From Thermogutta terrifontis (lineage in GTDB: Bacteria > Planctomycetota > Planctomycetia > Pirellulales > Thermoguttaceae), in the NCBI RefSeq assembly GCF_002277955.1, contig NZ_CP018477.1:1860001-1924000 (forward strand): a DNA stretch of 64,000 nucleotides. The letters run 5' to 3'. Every line of letters starts with the position of its first letter. The first letter of the stretch is position 1. A model generated the notes under the pieces. It had not been told where the DNA came from. It searched no databases and worked only from the letters and a program-made list of their open reading frames with translations. The translations under genes were made by a program, and so were the position numbers. Shown one piece after another: positions 17,489 to 25,879 of this stretch.

Positions 17489-18511
17489 ATGACAATGGTC
17501 CGAGAAACATCTTCCCCCGTGACGACCACTTCCCCAACGTCGATGAGTGTCGAAAAGTCGTCGGACACCAACGATCGCCCCGTCGCTGTTAAAACGGTTG
17601 GTCTTACGAAGATTTACGGCCAGATTCGGGCTGTGGATCATCTGACGCTCGAATTAAGGCAGGGGGATTTGTTCGGGTTTATCGGGCCGAACGGTTCGGG
17701 CAAGACAACCACAATGAGAATTCTGGCGACGCTCCTTCAGCCGAGTTGGGGCGAGGCCTACGTTTGCGATCATTCCATTTATACGCACCCAAAAGAGATT
17801 CGCCGGTTGATTGGCTACATGCCAGATTTCTTCGGCGTGTACGATGACATGAAGGTCATCGAATACTTGGAATTCTTCGCCGCCGCTTACCGTATCAATG
17901 GGCCGAAGCGTCGCCGTGTGTGTGAGGAAATGCTCGAGCTCGTCGAGCTGGGCTACAAGCGGGATGCATTGGTGACAAGTCTCTCTCGTGGCATGACGCA
18001 GCGTCTGGGACTTGCCCGCGTGCTGCTCCACGATCCCCAGGTCCTCATCCTCGATGAGCCGGCGAGTGGTTTGGATCCCCGCGCCCGCATCGAAATCCGG
18101 CAGCTCCTCAAACGACTCCGGCAAATGGGCAAGACGATCATGGTTTCCAGCCACATCCTGCCCGAGTTGGCTGACATCTGCAACAAAGTGGGGATCATCG
18201 AGCAGGGCGTTCTCAAGGTCTGCGGAGAGCTTGAGGAAGTGATGCGGCGAATTCGGGAGAAGATCACTCTGTGCATCGAATTGTGGGATCAGCCGGACGG
18301 AGCCGCCCGTCTTCTCGACTCACACGAACTGGTGGAAAGCGTGGACGTTCGTCAAAACCGGTTGTATGTGACTCTCAAAAAAGGTGTGGAAGACTATCGG
18401 GAACTGCCCCGTCTTTTGCTCGAAGGGGGCTACGCGATCAAACTGTTCAAGGAAGAGGAAATCAATCTGGAGACCGCGTTTATGATGCTCACCAAGGGCA
18501 TGACCTCCTGA
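17489..18511 (+). CDS. ABC transporter ATP-binding protein (ABC-2/CcmA type)
   Basis: 340 residues. Walker A is GPNGSGKTTT (near residue 66), the signature is LSRGMTQRLGLAR and Walker B is VLILDEPASGLDP. The switch His lies in VSSHILPEL. A C-terminal ~90-residue domain after the ATPase is typical of CcmA/NatA-like exporters and gliding-type ABC-2 systems. There is an N-terminal Ser/Thr-rich extension of ~30 residues before the ATPase, so ATG at 17543 is a possible later start. No ABC-2 permease gene adjoins it; the upstream 793-residue membrane protein is the only local candidate partner. Confidence 0.9.
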   Translation: MTMVRETSSPVTTTSPTSMSVEKSSDTNDRPVAVKTVGLTKIYGQIRAVDHLTLELRQGDLFGFIGPNGSGKTTTMRILATLLQPSWGEAYVCDHSIYTHPKEIRRLIGYMPDFFGVYDDMKVIEYLEFFAAAYRINGPKRRRVCEEMLELVELGYKRDALVTSLSRGMTQRLGLARVLLHDPQVLILDEPASGLDPRARIEIRQLLKRLRQMGKTIMVSSHILPELADICNKVGIIEQGVLKVCGELEEVMRRIREKITLCIELWDQPDGAARLLDSHELVESVDVRQNRLYVTLKKGVEDYRELPRLLLEGGYAIKLFKEEEINLETAFMMLTKGMTS

Positions 18512-18601
18512 ACGGTCACAGAAATACACGTATTCCGAAGGAGGGGTTCGTAGAAAGCCACGTGAGTGGCGCTTCGCTTATGTAGCACGAGTGGCGCGCA
18601 A

Positions 18602-19384
18602 TTAACCAGCGGGGAGCGAGTTTGAAAGTGCGGCGATGTACTCGCGGGCTCGTTCTGTGAGCATGGTGATGTCCGTTCCCACCGCGATCAGCCGCATGCC
18701 CTGCCGTGCCCAAAATTGGGCTTCTTCGGGACTTCTCGCGTGAATGCCTGTGACCCGACCGAAACGTTGTCCCGCGATAATGACCTGCTGGACGTGCTCT
18801 GCAAAGGCCCGAGTGATCTCGCTCCCAGGCGATTCCGCCCGCAGACGCGTCTCCAGATCGAGGGGACCCACCAGCAGCGCATCACATCCGATGACGGAAG
18901 CAATGGCTGGGGAATTCTGGACGCCGCGGGGACTTTCGATTTGAAGAACCAGCATGATTTCCTGATTTGCTTGGGCTAAATATTCTTCCAAAGTGGCTGC
19001 CCAGTGGAGGAAATGGAGAGTTCCTCCAGCGCTGCGGTCGCCATCGGGCGGGAACCGCGTTCCCCGAACGATCCGCTGTGCTTCTTCCGGTGTTTCCACC
19101 ATCGGCACGATGATCCCAAATGCTCCTGTGTCGAGGGCACGCTTGAGATAAAATGGAGTGCCCTCCGGAATCCGGATAAACGGGACGACGTTGTTGTCGG
19201 CAATGGCTCCCACCAGACGAGCGACATCCGACCAATCCACGGCGGCATGTTCCATGTCGATTGTCAACCAGTCAAAACCAAGCGGCAAAAGAGCACGCGT
19301 TACATGGTAGTTTGCCGACGTGATCCACGTTCCCCACGCGACCTGGCCTTGGAGAATCTTGCGCTTGACAGCGTTGGTTCGCAT
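18602..19384 (-). CDS. HpcH/HpaI-family class II aldolase
   Basis: 260 residues. The family cleaves 4-hydroxy-2-oxo acids to pyruvate and an aldehyde using a divalent metal. I see WLTIDMEHAAVDW (catalytic His), VPFIRIPEG (Arg), LQIESPRGVQN (metal-binding Glu) and LLVGPLDLETRL (metal-binding Asp), all in the order of 2-keto-3-deoxy-L-rhamnonate and HpaI aldolases. ATG at 19384 with GGGGAG is preferred over a start 22 codons earlier. The true substrate may be a keto-deoxy sugar acid, fitting the carbohydrate genes elsewhere in the window (inference). It converges with the ABC gene and diverges from the Rieske gene. Confidence 0.9.
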   Translation of the reverse strand: MRTNAVKRKILQGQVAWGTWITSANYHVTRALLPLGFDWLTIDMEHAAVDWSDVARLVGAIADNNVVPFIRIPEGTPFYLKRALDTGAFGIIVPMVETPEEAQRIVRGTRFPPDGDRSAGGTLHFLHWAATLEEYLAQANQEIMLVLQIESPRGVQNSPAIASVIGCDALLVGPLDLETRLRAESPGSEITRAFAEHVQQVIIAGQRFGRVTGIHARSPEEAQFWARQGMRLIAVGTDITMLTERAREYIAALSNSLPAG

Positions 19385-19679
19385 CGAGATCGCTCCCCGG
19401 GGTGATTTTGAGAAATTCGCCTTTATGTCTGTAACCTTCGTCTCGAACAAGAGGCGAAAAACATTTGCTTGTCAAAGACACTAAAATTAAACGATACACC
19501 GCCAGATCGGGCTCATTCTAGTGGAGAGTCATTGCTCGCACGAGGGTGACGCCTGAAATGGCATCAATTGACAGGACAATGTTTGGGCCTTCGGCACCCG
19601 ATCATTCCGGCCAAGCCGACGGAGAAAACCAGACTGACTGATTCAATTTGGAAAAACCAGTTCAATCACGGAGTTGACT

Positions 19680-20051
19680 GTGGCGAATAGAAGTTTCGAG
19701 TGGCACGATGAGGAGTGGTGGCGAGCAGTCGAATTCAGCTCCCTGAAAGAGGGAGCAGGATTCCTTTTTTCGGCAGACGGCCATGACATTGCCCTTTTTC
19801 GTGTGGGAGAGGAAGTCTTCGCAGTGAACGATTATTGCCCGCACATGGGCGACTCACTCTCTGCCGGACAGATTTATCAGGGGGCGGTCATCTGCCCTCG
19901 GCATATGTGGGCGTTTCGCCTGACCGACGGACAGTGTCTGGATGTGGCTTCTCTTCGCGTGCGAACTTACCAGGTGGCCATCCGCGACGGGTGGGTTTTT
20001 GTCAAGAAACCCACTGACCATAATGACAAGCAGTCAGCCGCTCAACAGTAA
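19680..20051 (+). CDS. Small Rieske [2Fe-2S] protein (NirD/ferredoxin-like)
   Basis: 123 residues from a GTG with GGAG seven bases upstream; an in-frame TTG two codons earlier is the alternative. The cluster ligands are CPHMG and CPRHMW (C-x-H ... C-x2-H), 17 residues apart. The fold length and the N-terminal EEWWRAVEFSSLKEG...FSADGHDIALFRVGEEVFAVND fit stand-alone Rieske ferredoxins and NirD. It is predicted to be a soluble electron carrier. No nitrite reductase large subunit or oxygenase lies next to it. Its redox partner is unknown; the sulfite reductase gene is about 18 kb away. Confidence 0.9.
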   Translation: MANRSFEWHDEEWWRAVEFSSLKEGAGFLFSADGHDIALFRVGEEVFAVNDYCPHMGDSLSAGQIYQGAVICPRHMWAFRLTDGQCLDVASLRVRTYQVAIRDGWVFVKKPTDHNDKQSAAQQ

Positions 20052-20240
20052 GCATGGTCCTTCCCGGCAGTGCTGGCAGATCCGTGCGGGGTTGCATGGC
20101 GACGGTGTACCCCAGGTCTGAACTTCCCAGAAGTGGTGGGCGCGGAAAAGTACTCTTTCTTTCGGTCAACACTTGACGCGCACCGCCGTCGTCAACTTGT
20201 TAATTCGCGCGACCGCGCACAACCTGTTACCGGGAATGTG

Positions 20241-20927
20241 CTATTGGAGCGTCAAAGATTCGCCAGGTTCCAGCACAACAGCCTTGACGGCGGTCTCCTT
20301 ATACACGCGTTCCGCCCAGGCGTGCACGTCCTGCGCGATGAGGGGCCAGGTATTGGCGTGAACTGGGACCACCATTTTGGGGTGCAGGAATTTAACGGCC
20401 TGGAGTGCATCTTCGGGCCCCATCGTGAAATTGTCGCCGATGGGGAGTGCCGCGAGAGTTAACCCTTCCTGCCCGATCAGTTGCATATCCAGGAAAAGGC
20501 CCGTATCGCAGGCGAAATAGACCTTTCCCTCTGGCAAGGTGAGAAGAAACCCCGCCGCCACACCTCCGTAGCTGCCATCCGGAAGCATCGAGGTATGCAC
20601 CGCGGGAGTCATTTTCACACGGCCAAAGGGGAAGGTGTAACTGCCTCCGATGTTCATACCGTGGGTCTTTTCCACTCCCCGCTTGGCCAGCCATTCGCAG
20701 ATTTCGTAAGTGGAAATGACGGTTGCCTGATTCGCCTTGGCGATCTTCTCGGCATCGGCAATGTGGTCAAAGTGTCCGTGCGACACGAGAACATACTCGG
20801 CCTGTACCTGATGCGATTTCACGGGAGCTACCGGTGAATCATCCAGGAAGGGATCGAGCACAATCCGCGTCCCATTCGTTTGGATCAGCCAACTGCCGTG
20901 ACCTAGCCATTGCAATTCTGTGGCCAT
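20241..20927 (-). CDS. UPF0173 metal-dependent hydrolase (metallo-beta-lactamase fold)
   Basis: 228 residues, the usual family length. It opens with LQWLGHGSWLI and carries the metal motif HGHFDH, then HTS, CDTGLF and VPVHANTWP, the pattern of YtkL/UPF0173 proteins. The fold is a two-metal hydrolase and the physiological substrate is not established. An AGGAGG lies about 10 bases before the ATG. It is a single gene, convergent with the Rieske gene. Confidence 0.9.
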   Translation of the reverse strand: MATELQWLGHGSWLIQTNGTRIVLDPFLDDSPVAPVKSHQVQAEYVLVSHGHFDHIADAEKIAKANQATVISTYEICEWLAKRGVEKTHGMNIGGSYTFPFGRVKMTPAVHTSMLPDGSYGGVAAGFLLTLPEGKVYFACDTGLFLDMQLIGQEGLTLAALPIGDNFTMGPEDALQAVKFLHPKMVVPVHANTWPLIAQDVHAWAERVYKETAVKAVVLEPGESLTLQ

Positions 20928-21251
20928 TCGATCAGCACCTCCTCGATGTTGGTCAGCGGACTTGTCGTTCGATCACCAAAGCGTCTCGCCCGTTATTTTA
21001 GACCTACGTGCGATGTTCTATTATACAGGCGTCGGAAACTCCTGCAGAATCTCCCACGGGCGACTTCCCTGCCACTCTTCCACGCCAGGGGATCGCGTGT
21101 TGATTTGAGCGCAAAACACCCTCAAGCGAGAGGGCGGACCAGCTTGAGTGCAAAGGGTGAGGGTTTTTGCAGGCCTTGGTGATTGCTCTCCTCGGCTCGC
21201 GGTGGGAAAGTAGTCCCCCTCCCCTGCCCTGCCCCGTCGGGAAAAACCCCG
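20928..21251. other. Intergenic region between two leftward genes
   Basis: 324 bases between the UPF0173 gene and the 3' end of pgi. Just after pgi there is a G/C-rich tract (CCCCCTCCCCTGCCCTGCCCC) and a loose inverted repeat around 21118-21145 involving CTCAAG/CTTGAG. No terminator with a T-run is clear and no gene is visible. Confidence 0.4.
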
Positions 21252-22667
21252 TCAGGTTTTCCGCAAGTACTGCCGCATATGCCGTTTATACGCCTCCACG
21301 CCCGGCTGGCCATAGGGATTGATTCCAATCAGATAGCCTTCCGTAACAGTCGCCAGCATGAGGAATTGAAATACGGCCCCTAGCGTGCGTTCGTCGATTT
21401 GGGGAATCACTATCTCCGCTGTTCTTCGCAAAGCCTCCGCGTATGCCTGATTGGTACCTTGCCGAGCGGCGTTGAGAAGTTCGTGGACCGTTCGGCCGGC
21501 GTACTCGTTCAACCCATCCTCGTCGGTATCCCAGCGGGGAATGCGAAGAGTGGGAAGCCGCTCTTGGGTAGGCCAGACGTTTGTGAACAATTTGTCCCGG
21601 CGTCCCTCCTGATGCTGTTGGCCCCGCGAGTGTAAATCACGGGTGTTGACAACCGTCAGTGGTGTGGCTCCCTGCCCGTTTTTTCCCAGGCTTTCCGAGA
21701 GGAGCTGATCATACCACAGGCCGAGGGCCTCCAGACGCTTGCCCCAGGTGGCAAGTACGCGGATGGAAGCGCCCCGCTGCATTTCCATGAGATGGCAGAT
21801 CGCCACGTATTTCAGGATAAGGTTCTCAGCCGGATCATTCTTCCGAAACGCCTCATTGGCTGCCACGGCTCCTTCCAGAAGCCTCTTTACATCAAGACCA
21901 ACGACGGCACTGGGGATCAGTCCAACCGCACTGAGGACGGAGAACCGGCCCCCAACATCGTTGGGGAATGCGAACATGTTAGCTTCTGGAACACCCAGGG
22001 ACTGACATAATCGCCACAGATTGCTTCCTTCCTGACTCACCACCAAAATATGCTCCCCAAGGGACAGCTCCTTCTTTTGGCAGTGGCGCCGGAGGGCCTC
22101 CACGAATATCCGAAAGGCGACGGCCGTCTCGATCGTGGACCCGCTTTTGCTGATGACGACGATGCCCCATTTTTCATCCGGGCGATTCTCTAGCAGCTCG
22201 ATAAGCCCAGCCATCGTGTCGTTGTCCAGGTTGTTTCCCTCAAAGTAGAGCCGGGGATGCCCTCCCCGTTGTTCCCGCGGGAGTTCATTGTGGTGGGGAT
22301 GGCAGCACCCTTCAAACAGTGCCCGCGCACCCATGTAAGAGCCCCCAATACCCAGCACTACGACGGAATCATTTTTCTGTCCGAAATTGCGCGCGACTTC
22401 CACCATTCGCTCAACTTCGGAGCGCGATGTCGTCAGGAGCTCCTCTGGAAGGTCCAAGAACCGTGAATCCACAGGCTCCGGGAAAATCGGGGACGGCCGA
22501 CGATTTTTCTTGTTTTCAACATCCGCAAGCACCTGATCGCGGCATGAGAGCAACCTCGGCCATAACCAAGCAATGTCCTCGGGCAAAACGCCGGTTTCCT
22601 TCTCAATAGCAGTTGCCTGGTGCGAGACTTCGACCAGCGATGTGGTGTATTCGATGGGCAATTTCAT
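21252..22667 (-). CDS. pgi: Glucose-6-phosphate isomerase
   Basis: 471 residues, the short bacterial form. It interconverts glucose 6-phosphate and fructose 6-phosphate in the cytosol. The SIS phosphate-binding segments are VVLGIGGSYMGARALFEG and VVISKSGSTIETAVAF. The PGI signature region is GGRFSVLSAVGLIPSAV, and the catalytic-loop Glu/Lys neighbourhood includes QHQEGRRDKLF. The ATG at 22667 has AAAGGA upstream. The gene is monocistronic as far as can be seen. Confidence 0.95.
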   Translation of the reverse strand: MKLPIEYTTSLVEVSHQATAIEKETGVLPEDIAWLWPRLLSCRDQVLADVENKKNRRPSPIFPEPVDSRFLDLPEELLTTSRSEVERMVEVARNFGQKNDSVVVLGIGGSYMGARALFEGCCHPHHNELPREQRGGHPRLYFEGNNLDNDTMAGLIELLENRPDEKWGIVVISKSGSTIETAVAFRIFVEALRRHCQKKELSLGEHILVVSQEGSNLWRLCQSLGVPEANMFAFPNDVGGRFSVLSAVGLIPSAVVGLDVKRLLEGAVAANEAFRKNDPAENLILKYVAICHLMEMQRGASIRVLATWGKRLEALGLWYDQLLSESLGKNGQGATPLTVVNTRDLHSRGQQHQEGRRDKLFTNVWPTQERLPTLRIPRWDTDEDGLNEYAGRTVHELLNAARQGTNQAYAEALRRTAEIVIPQIDERTLGAVFQFLMLATVTEGYLIGINPYGQPGVEAYKRHMRQYLRKT

Positions 22668-22951
22668 ACGAGGATCCTTTCCATCACTTCGTCGTGATCG
22701 ACGTCCAGTATGCCGCAGCGGCTAAGATGCCCTTCAAATCGGCACAGGGCGAGTGGTTTCAAGTCCATCTCTGCGGAATATGATGCCGATTATCTCTCAC
22801 CCCACACAAGGATTTGCTAAACCTCTCATTTTGTCGCACTTTCGCCGGTGAACGTAGGGGGCGTGACAAGAAGTCAAGGAAATGGTTAGATTTTTGATCA
22901 TTCTGCCCCTTGATCATGTCACGGTCCCCCCAGCGATCCAGAGATGGCCCG

Positions 22952-24094
22952 CTATTGGGTTGGCATCAGACGCCACTGCGGCACGGACTCATCCACCTCA
23001 ATCGCGCGAGCGCCGGCGTAACGATCGTAGGTCATAATCATCTCTCCGATTGTGTCGAAATACCCGACAATAAACGCAGCACTGAAGGTCTGGCCTGCCT
23101 TGATCGGATAGCCACCAATTTCTTCAATCATGCACACGTATCCTCGCTGGTGGCACCAGGCGTCGTACACCACGGCGGGATCGAGCGTCATTCCCGCCAA
23201 CCACGGCCCTTGGGCACCCGTCTCGGGGTCGCGCAGTCGGTAGGCGCGGATGAAGCGATCAGGTAGCGGTTGCTCTCCACGGAAGTATCGGAAACGAGCA
23301 TCCGGTGGAAAGTCCTCAAAGAATTCTTTCGCAGGAATAAAACCGAAGTAACTCAAGTAAATAAGGTCGAATGTATCACCGTTCTTGTGTCGGATGTGGC
23401 CGGGCATATCAATGCGGAGGAATAACGCGGGACTATTGTTGACAGTTTCCACACTATCCATAGTAAACACGTACCTGGTATCACAGGGTATAACAATCCA
23501 CTGACGCCATAGAGAACCCGCGTTTTTCCCTGGTGCCGCCAAATAGTATTGGAATTCCTGCTGGATCGCGACAAAGTCCTTCCCGCGAACAACCCGAGGA
23601 TGCAGCTCTCCGGCTTTCGTGCAAATTTGCGGACCTTCGATAGATCGCTTGGGAATTTGACCATGATAGAGATTATTAAACTGATAGACCAAGTCGGGCG
23701 GCAGCGTGTTTCGGTATGACTCATCCGAGCCGGGCTCCATGAGCCAGTCCACGATATCCAAACCGAAGCCGGCGTCCCTGAATCCCGTCTTTCGATCCAC
23801 AAACGACTGTGCGGCGATCCCACTCACGTACCCTCTTTTTTGAATGGCCAACTCCAAATGGGGCGTCACCACAGTGATTCGGTCGTCGGTTTCCGTCACG
23901 CTGTACCGGGGTTGCTGCTCGCCCAGAACAAAGCGGTTGACGTTCGCCACTAAAACCACGAACATGAGGACACTGAATCGTTGATACGCCGCCACGAAGA
24001 AAGGTCTGGATTTGCAGGGGCGTTTTGAGGTGGACACCGCAGGAACAGCGGATTGTGATTGGCGGCGCGCTAGAAAAATCTTATTCCTCGCCAT
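22952..24094 (-). CDS. Predicted exported protein of unknown function
   Basis: 380 residues. A hydrophobic segment (FSVLMFVVLVANVNRFVLG, around residues 40-58) follows a basic N-terminus, so it is probably exported or anchored. The rest is rich in aromatic residues and reads like a beta-sandwich carbohydrate enzyme or binding domain (TVVTPHLELAIQKRGYVSGI, WRQWIVIPCDTRYVFTMDSV, RYFRGEQPLPDRFIRAYRLRD). I do not recognise a family. GGGGAA lies 6-7 bases before the ATG at 24094; a shorter form starting at the Met inside the hydrophobic segment is possible. Its position beside a sulfatase remnant suggests a polysaccharide-related locus (inference). Confidence 0.7.
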   Translation of the reverse strand: MARNKIFLARRQSQSAVPAVSTSKRPCKSRPFFVAAYQRFSVLMFVVLVANVNRFVLGEQQPRYSVTETDDRITVVTPHLELAIQKRGYVSGIAAQSFVDRKTGFRDAGFGLDIVDWLMEPGSDESYRNTLPPDLVYQFNNLYHGQIPKRSIEGPQICTKAGELHPRVVRGKDFVAIQQEFQYYLAAPGKNAGSLWRQWIVIPCDTRYVFTMDSVETVNNSPALFLRIDMPGHIRHKNGDTFDLIYLSYFGFIPAKEFFEDFPPDARFRYFRGEQPLPDRFIRAYRLRDPETGAQGPWLAGMTLDPAVVYDAWCHQRGYVCMIEEIGGYPIKAGQTFSAAFIVGYFDTIGEMIMTYDRYAGARAIEVDESVPQWRLMPTQ

Positions 24095-24956
24095 GGCGGT
24101 TCCCCACTACTTGGGTTTTCAGGGATATTGGCACACTGGTTTTGTGACCTATTATAACAACTTGTCGCCCCGGGGAAGTTTCGCGCAATTGACTTGGCGA
24201 ATCGCCTAAATCGCTGCATCGTATCTTGTCGCCTTTTGGCAGCCGATTGCGACTGGGTCCCGGACCAGGATCACGGAGCTGTGCTGATGATCACGGTGCT
24301 GAGTATGGTGCTTCAGGAAGATGAGGACAGGTTACCGGCCTCGCCGCAGGATTGGAACGTGCGGTCTCGATTGCACACGCCCTCTCGCCCGGCCATCACT
24401 GGCGAATTTAGAGATGAACAACTGGTGTATTTAGACGTCAATCCGGCGGATCGCGGAAACGATGTGGTTTTCTGCGTGCCGCGAGGATCGGTGTCGGGGG
24501 CATATTAGCCCGTGGGTTTGCCAACGTTGAACGTCGCTACGTGTGAATATGACCGGCAGGCCTTCCCACCAGTCTGCCAAAATGGAGGCGAATACCCTCG
24601 ATGGTCACCCGGGTACGTTGAGCCCAGGCGTCTTAAAGCACTGCCACGGCAACGAACCATTCAGGATACTGCGCGGCAAGATTGCGCTATTCGGTGTGAT
24701 CGGCTCCCGTGTCATAGAGTTCCCAGGGTTCGCCCGCAGGGCACAAAGACGTTTCGTCCCTATGTGGTTGGGATTGCATCCTGTGAATGGGAATTCATAC
24801 AGTGGAAGGGGTGTGGTGGAGATTGCGAAGGAGACTGACAGCTCTTGTTAATAAACGAAGGACTCAAGTATTTCGAATTGGCGCCGCATTTGGAAATGGC
24901 AGGATGCGAAATACTGTCGATTGTTGTTAAATTCGGACATCAGTGTGTGAATAAAG
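24095..24956. other. Gene-poor region with decayed coding traces
   Basis: 862 bases without an intact gene. It contains a recognisable but broken sulfatase C-terminus on the minus strand (24600-24760). Plus-strand frames of about 100 codons at 24194-24508 and 24512-24838 resemble nothing known and lack good ribosome sites. The composition reads like former coding sequence. Confidence 0.55.
24600..24760 (-). pseudogene. Remnant of a sulfatase gene (C-terminal end)
   Basis: One minus-strand frame reads PAGEPWELYDTGADHTE, stop, RNLAAQYPE..., stop, DAWAQRTRV. This is the typical C-terminal end of formylglycine-dependent arylsulfatases (pattern WELYDLeaDpTE-l.nLA...P--...l...W..WA.r..V), interrupted by two in-frame stops (TAG and TAA) exactly where Leu and Trp/Glu codons would be expected. 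Nothing upstream (24761-24956) resembles the catalytic domain, so the gene is truncated as well as nonsense-mutated. Sulfatases are abundant and turn over quickly in planctomycete genomes. Confidence 0.75.
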
Positions 24957-25796
24957 ATGCCAAATCATATGTGGTTGCGGATTGAGAGTTTTCAAAACCG
25001 TCGTGTGAAAGAGGCCATCGCCCTTCGCAAATCGGACGAGCGACGCAACACGGGCCGTATCATCATCGATGGCGTACGCGAAATCGAGCGGGCCTGTGAG
25101 GCGGGGGTGCTCATCGAGGAGGTGTTTTACTCCCCGACTCTCGCCCCCGAAAAAGCGCGGCAACTCGTCGAGATGCTTGCCGGACGGAACGTCACGATCC
25201 TGGAGGTGCCAAAACGCCTCTTCGAAAAAATTGCGTATGGTGAGCGAGAGGAAGGAATCGTCGCTATTGCGAGGTCTCCCACGTTTTCCCTGAAGGAGCT
25301 CACGCTCAAGAGTGGTCCAGAAGCGCCCCTTGTCCTCGTAGTGGAAGGGATCGAAAAGCCGGGGAACCTTGGGGCGATGATTCGCACGGCCGACGGCGCG
25401 GGGGTTGCCGCAGTTGTGGCGGCAGATATACGGTGTGATATGTACAATCCCGCCGCCATTCGCGCGAGCTTGGGGACCATCTTTTGCTTGCCGGTTGTGG
25501 CGGCCAGCAGTGCCGAAGTTCTGGAGTTTTTACAACAACATGCATTGAAATGCGTGGCCGCTCGGGTAGATGGAGCCGTTGCCTACTTTGAGGAAGACCT
25601 CACCGGCCCCACAGCAGTTGTTCTGGGCAGCGAGGCGGAAGGCCTAAGCCCGATATGGCGCCAGGGTTGGGTAAAATCTGTCCGCATTCCGATGCTCGGG
25701 CGAGCAGACAGCCTTAATGTCTCCGTAGCGGCAGCCGTCCTCCTTTATGAAGCCCGTCGTCAGAGAATGGTTTCAGGGGTATCAGCTCAGGTGTAA
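24957..25796 (+). CDS. SpoU/TrmH-family RNA 2'-O-methyltransferase
   Basis: 279 residues. An N-terminal substrate-binding domain (LRIESFQNRRVKEAIALRKSDERRNTGRIIIDGVREIERA) precedes the knotted SPOUT methyltransferase domain. The three SpoU motifs are EGIEKPGNLGAMIRTADGAG, VLGSEAEGLS and IPMLGRADSLNVSVAAAVLLYE. It is predicted to methylate a ribose in rRNA or tRNA using SAM; the target base is not evident. No strong ribosome site precedes ATG 24957, and ATG 24969 is also possible. Confidence 0.92.
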   Translation: MPNHMWLRIESFQNRRVKEAIALRKSDERRNTGRIIIDGVREIERACEAGVLIEEVFYSPTLAPEKARQLVEMLAGRNVTILEVPKRLFEKIAYGEREEGIVAIARSPTFSLKELTLKSGPEAPLVLVVEGIEKPGNLGAMIRTADGAGVAAVVAADIRCDMYNPAAIRASLGTIFCLPVVAASSAEVLEFLQQHALKCVAARVDGAVAYFEEDLTGPTAVVLGSEAEGLSPIWRQGWVKSVRIPMLGRADSLNVSVAAAVLLYEARRQRMVSGVSAQV

Positions 25797-25879
25797 AGTC
25801 ACCAGATTGTTGAGAGAGGGCCGTGTCCGTTTGCTTGGCCAGAATTTCAGAGTAACGTATCCTTGGCGGCCAGCGGAAT

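Noticed and set aside
19680-20051. Rieske gene as nirD of a nitrite reductase
   Set aside because: No nirB-type gene nearby; the siroheme enzyme in the window fits sulfite reductase better and is 18 kb away.
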